Origin: Diorhabda sublineata
Taxonomy: Eukaryota > Arthropoda > Insecta > Coleoptera > Chrysomelidae
Length of the DNA: 64,000 nucleotides
Direction: 5' to 3'
Assembly: GCF_026230105.1 (NCBI RefSeq)
Contig: NC_079479.1
Span: 35,867,385-35,931,384, forward strand
The position numbers and the translations under genes were made by a program. This document shows positions 61,550 to 64,000 of the stretch, piece by piece. Within the stretch, counting starts at the first letter, position 1, and the number at the start of each line of letters is the position of its first letter. The notes beneath the pieces were generated by a model, which was not told the origin of the DNA, searched no databases, and saw only the letters and a list, made by a program, of their open reading frames with translations.

Positions 61550-62493
61550 TTTCAATTTTTTTTCTATAAACTAAACTAATATCACAAAATTATCACTTCA
61601 ATAATAGTCAGTCTTGATCACGAGTTTGTGTGAAAATAGGTCACACGAAGTGATTTAGTTGCTACTGCCAGACACTGACGCGTTGTTTGACCTAGCTCGG
61701 ATATACTGAACGGAGGCATGTCGTAGCGGTGTTATTTATATCCACACCGAAGCGCCCCACTACCGTTCACTGAACCGTCCGAATAACGCGTGCAATTTTT
61801 CGAGTGTTTTCGCGCACCGAAACTTCATATTTTTCTCGAATTAATTTATTAAATAATCGAACGATAAATGATTAATTTCATTTTAATACAATCATTTATT
61901 TATCCGAAATATATTATTTTCGACATTTAACTAAACAAAAACTATTTATTCGTGTCATTTACTTCAGTTTGACGTAATCGAAACGTCAATGATCTGACAT
62001 ATTCAATAATTAAAATGTTTTTCTATAAAAAAAAATGTTATCTAATAATTAATTTAAAGAATAAACACTTGAATACTATAATTTAAATAAATTCCATTAC
62101 ATTACATTAAATTTAAATACATTTCTTATTTAAACTAAATACTAACTTGGCAACAGTGTCGTATCTATACACTACTAGAACGAAATAATTTTATTTACAT
62201 ACTTTAACACATTGTATACGGTTTATATTCATGAAATTAGTTTATTTAATCAATATTATTGATAGTTTTATTTATATATCATGTTAAATAACTAATCGTT
62301 AGAAATAAAGTGAATACGTGGCAACTACGTTGTGGTCTGTTGAATGATATGAAGTTAGCCGCGTATACGAAACCACGTGTTCCGTGTTCTAAAACTAAAT
62401 TGAATGATATTATTAAATTAATGTAACTAAAAAACGATATTTTTAATTAAGTGTATTAATTTTGAAGTGTTTACAGTCAAAATTTAATCTAGA
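61550..62493. promoter_or_regulatory. Larp6 upstream region
   Basis: Contains the presumed Larp6 promoter and 5' UTR. The stretch 61610-61830 is richer in GC and CpG than its surroundings, as expected near a start site. TTGGCAACAGTGTC lies at 62147-62160. Confidence 0.45.
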
Positions 62494-62541
62494 ATGTCTA
62501 ATACCGTATTTACGGTGCCAGATAATTTTTTTCTTTGTAAA
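62494..62541 (+). CDS. Tentative short first exon of an unknown plus-strand gene (partial)
   Basis: An ATG at 62494 opens 16 codons (MSNTVFTVPDNFFLCK) that stop exactly at a good donor (AAA then GTACGT) in phase 0. No continuation is found to the right edge. Family unknown; this could be chance. Confidence 0.2.
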
Positions 62542-64000
62542 GTACGTACGTATTTGAATAATTTAAAATCTAAATACTCAAGTATGTACCTAGTATGCTA
62601 ATAAAAACGGCTCTCGACCTTGTATTATGAACTGTATTGGAAAAATCTCGAAAGTATTTTAAAAATCGTTTGCACGGGAGGGAACAATTAATTTTTAATA
62701 ACGGATACCTATGATTCCGTGCATTATTTTAATTAAGAAACGTGATTTTATAAAAATTGTGGTGCAAAGACCTTATTTTTTTCTCGACGGTTCCGTTAGT
62801 TGTAATAATAAATTGGTTACTCAAGTTAATTTGCTGGAACGATTCGTACGTCGGTGCAAATTGCCGTGTTGCCACGTATACTACAAAGTTGTAATACTAT
62901 AAATATTGTCAATTTTTTCAGAAATAGTATTTTTGATATCTCCATACACCGAAGTTCAAGTAGAATATAATAAAATGCGAAAAAAAAAACTTTAATAACA
63001 ATATAGAAAAATAAAAACAGTAATCTAATGTTGATTACTTATAAAAATAAAGTTTATAATTAGTTTCGAAGAAAAATTCATCGTATCGGCAACGCTGTTA
63101 TACCTTTCAATGAACATAACGAGTTTCACCTTTCATATGTCATGGTCGGGTGCCGTGACCTACCTCAATATGTACGAACAACCAGTTCTTCTTTTTTTTT
63201 AACGCGCAAGGTCTCTTTTATAATTTTTATTATACAATACAATCGGTATTTTTCATATAAAAATGATATACTATTTAATAAATGCACTATTTTATCACAA
63301 AAAATAAACGATAAACAGAAAAAAATAGTTTGATGTAATATATTTATTTTTAAAGACCCGGTATACTACACAGAACACAAAATTCAATAATTTTGAGAAA
63401 ATTTTAAACTCAACTGTTTCTAATCTATGTTAATTATAGGAAATTACTGATTTCGTTTCTAGAACGATTCGCTGAAATCACGAAATCAACAACAAACACT
63501 TCACTAAATTCGATTATCGAATATTTATTTCCATAGCAACACGTCGTCCATCTCGACTCGTTCTTATTCAGATAAAGGAGATAGTACTTTAAATTGTACG
63601 CGAAAAGTCAAAAATCACACAATTACAATTAGATTATTAACTTGTAGTTATTTAATATTAACTCTATAAAATAAATAGGTTACTCTTCTTTTTCTTCAAC
63701 TTGGCCTTTGACTATGTGATTACGTACATAAATGTTACGAGTATCAATCGATCGGACGGGAAGAAATTGACGTAGCAGTCCGTTTTAATTCTAAACAGTG
63801 TTGCCGCTTCAAATAGATTTTCGTTGTTATTACTAAATTTTTAATTGTCTGTAGTATGATTGCGTAATTATTTGCAATTTTTTAGTAGGGAATTAAACAT
63901 TCGTTATCATTTGATTAAATAAATAAAAACGCCCTCGATAAAAATGTAAATTATTCAAATTCTCACATTCTAAGAACATTTGTTTTAATTTTTTTATATA
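62542..64000. other. Right-edge DNA without a recognised gene
   Basis: AT-rich DNA with further TGGCAACACTG-type motifs at about 62865-62875, 63087-63096 and 63795-63808. Open frames here (62711, 63142) are short and unlike known families. Confidence 0.4.

Overview
The window is arthropod, most likely insect, nuclear DNA. It is AT-rich, has many 50-140 bp introns and short intergenic gaps, and its single-copy genes are recognisable housekeeping and RNA-processing genes. Family is judged from protein motifs only. A beetle is plausible but cannot be shown from this sequence alone.

Layout. (1) 1-2 kb: a possible first exon of an unknown minus-strand gene (144-203), then Tbp on the plus strand (1967-4555, 4 exons). 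(2) 6.3-36.1 kb: one very large minus-strand gene, Drosha (17 coding exons with phase-consistent junctions, 1246 aa), tail-to-tail with Tbp. Every Drosha intron longer than about 140 bp is largely filled by a tandem satellite: 256-bp, 21-bp, 41/42-bp (two introns), 81/82-bp and 151-bp families. Its 9.8-kb first intron also contains a complete intronless gene on the same strand, Strip (31452-33743), and a decayed mariner transposase. (3) 36.1-37.05 kb: a divergent promoter region shared by Drosha and Pabp2 (37054-39388, plus, 224 aa). (4) 41.7-43.2 kb: a LanC-like protein of the LANCL3 type (minus), head-to-head with Sgf29 (44202-45259, plus, 291 aa). (5) 49-53.5 kb: a 191-bp dimeric satellite with a recent six-unit higher-order duplication. 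(6) 53.7-61.5 kb: Larp6 (minus, 3 exons, 447 aa). Its first intron holds a 5.3-kb element with short terminal inverted repeats and a possible TA target duplication, almost entirely made of about 15 copies of a 329-bp unit. (7) 61.5-64 kb: upstream DNA with only a tentative short exon.

The genes act in general transcription (TBP, SGF29 of SAGA), RNA biogenesis (Drosha, PABPN1), RNA binding and translation (LARP6), signalling (STRIP of STRIPAK) and cytosolic LanC-like chemistry. There is no operon-like logic. The notable feature is the number of unrelated satellite families packed into the introns of one gene and between its neighbours, with several arrays continuing on both sides of coding exons. 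Gene models rest on reading splice sites and phases by eye. Repeat periods were measured from recurring landmarks. No database search was run.
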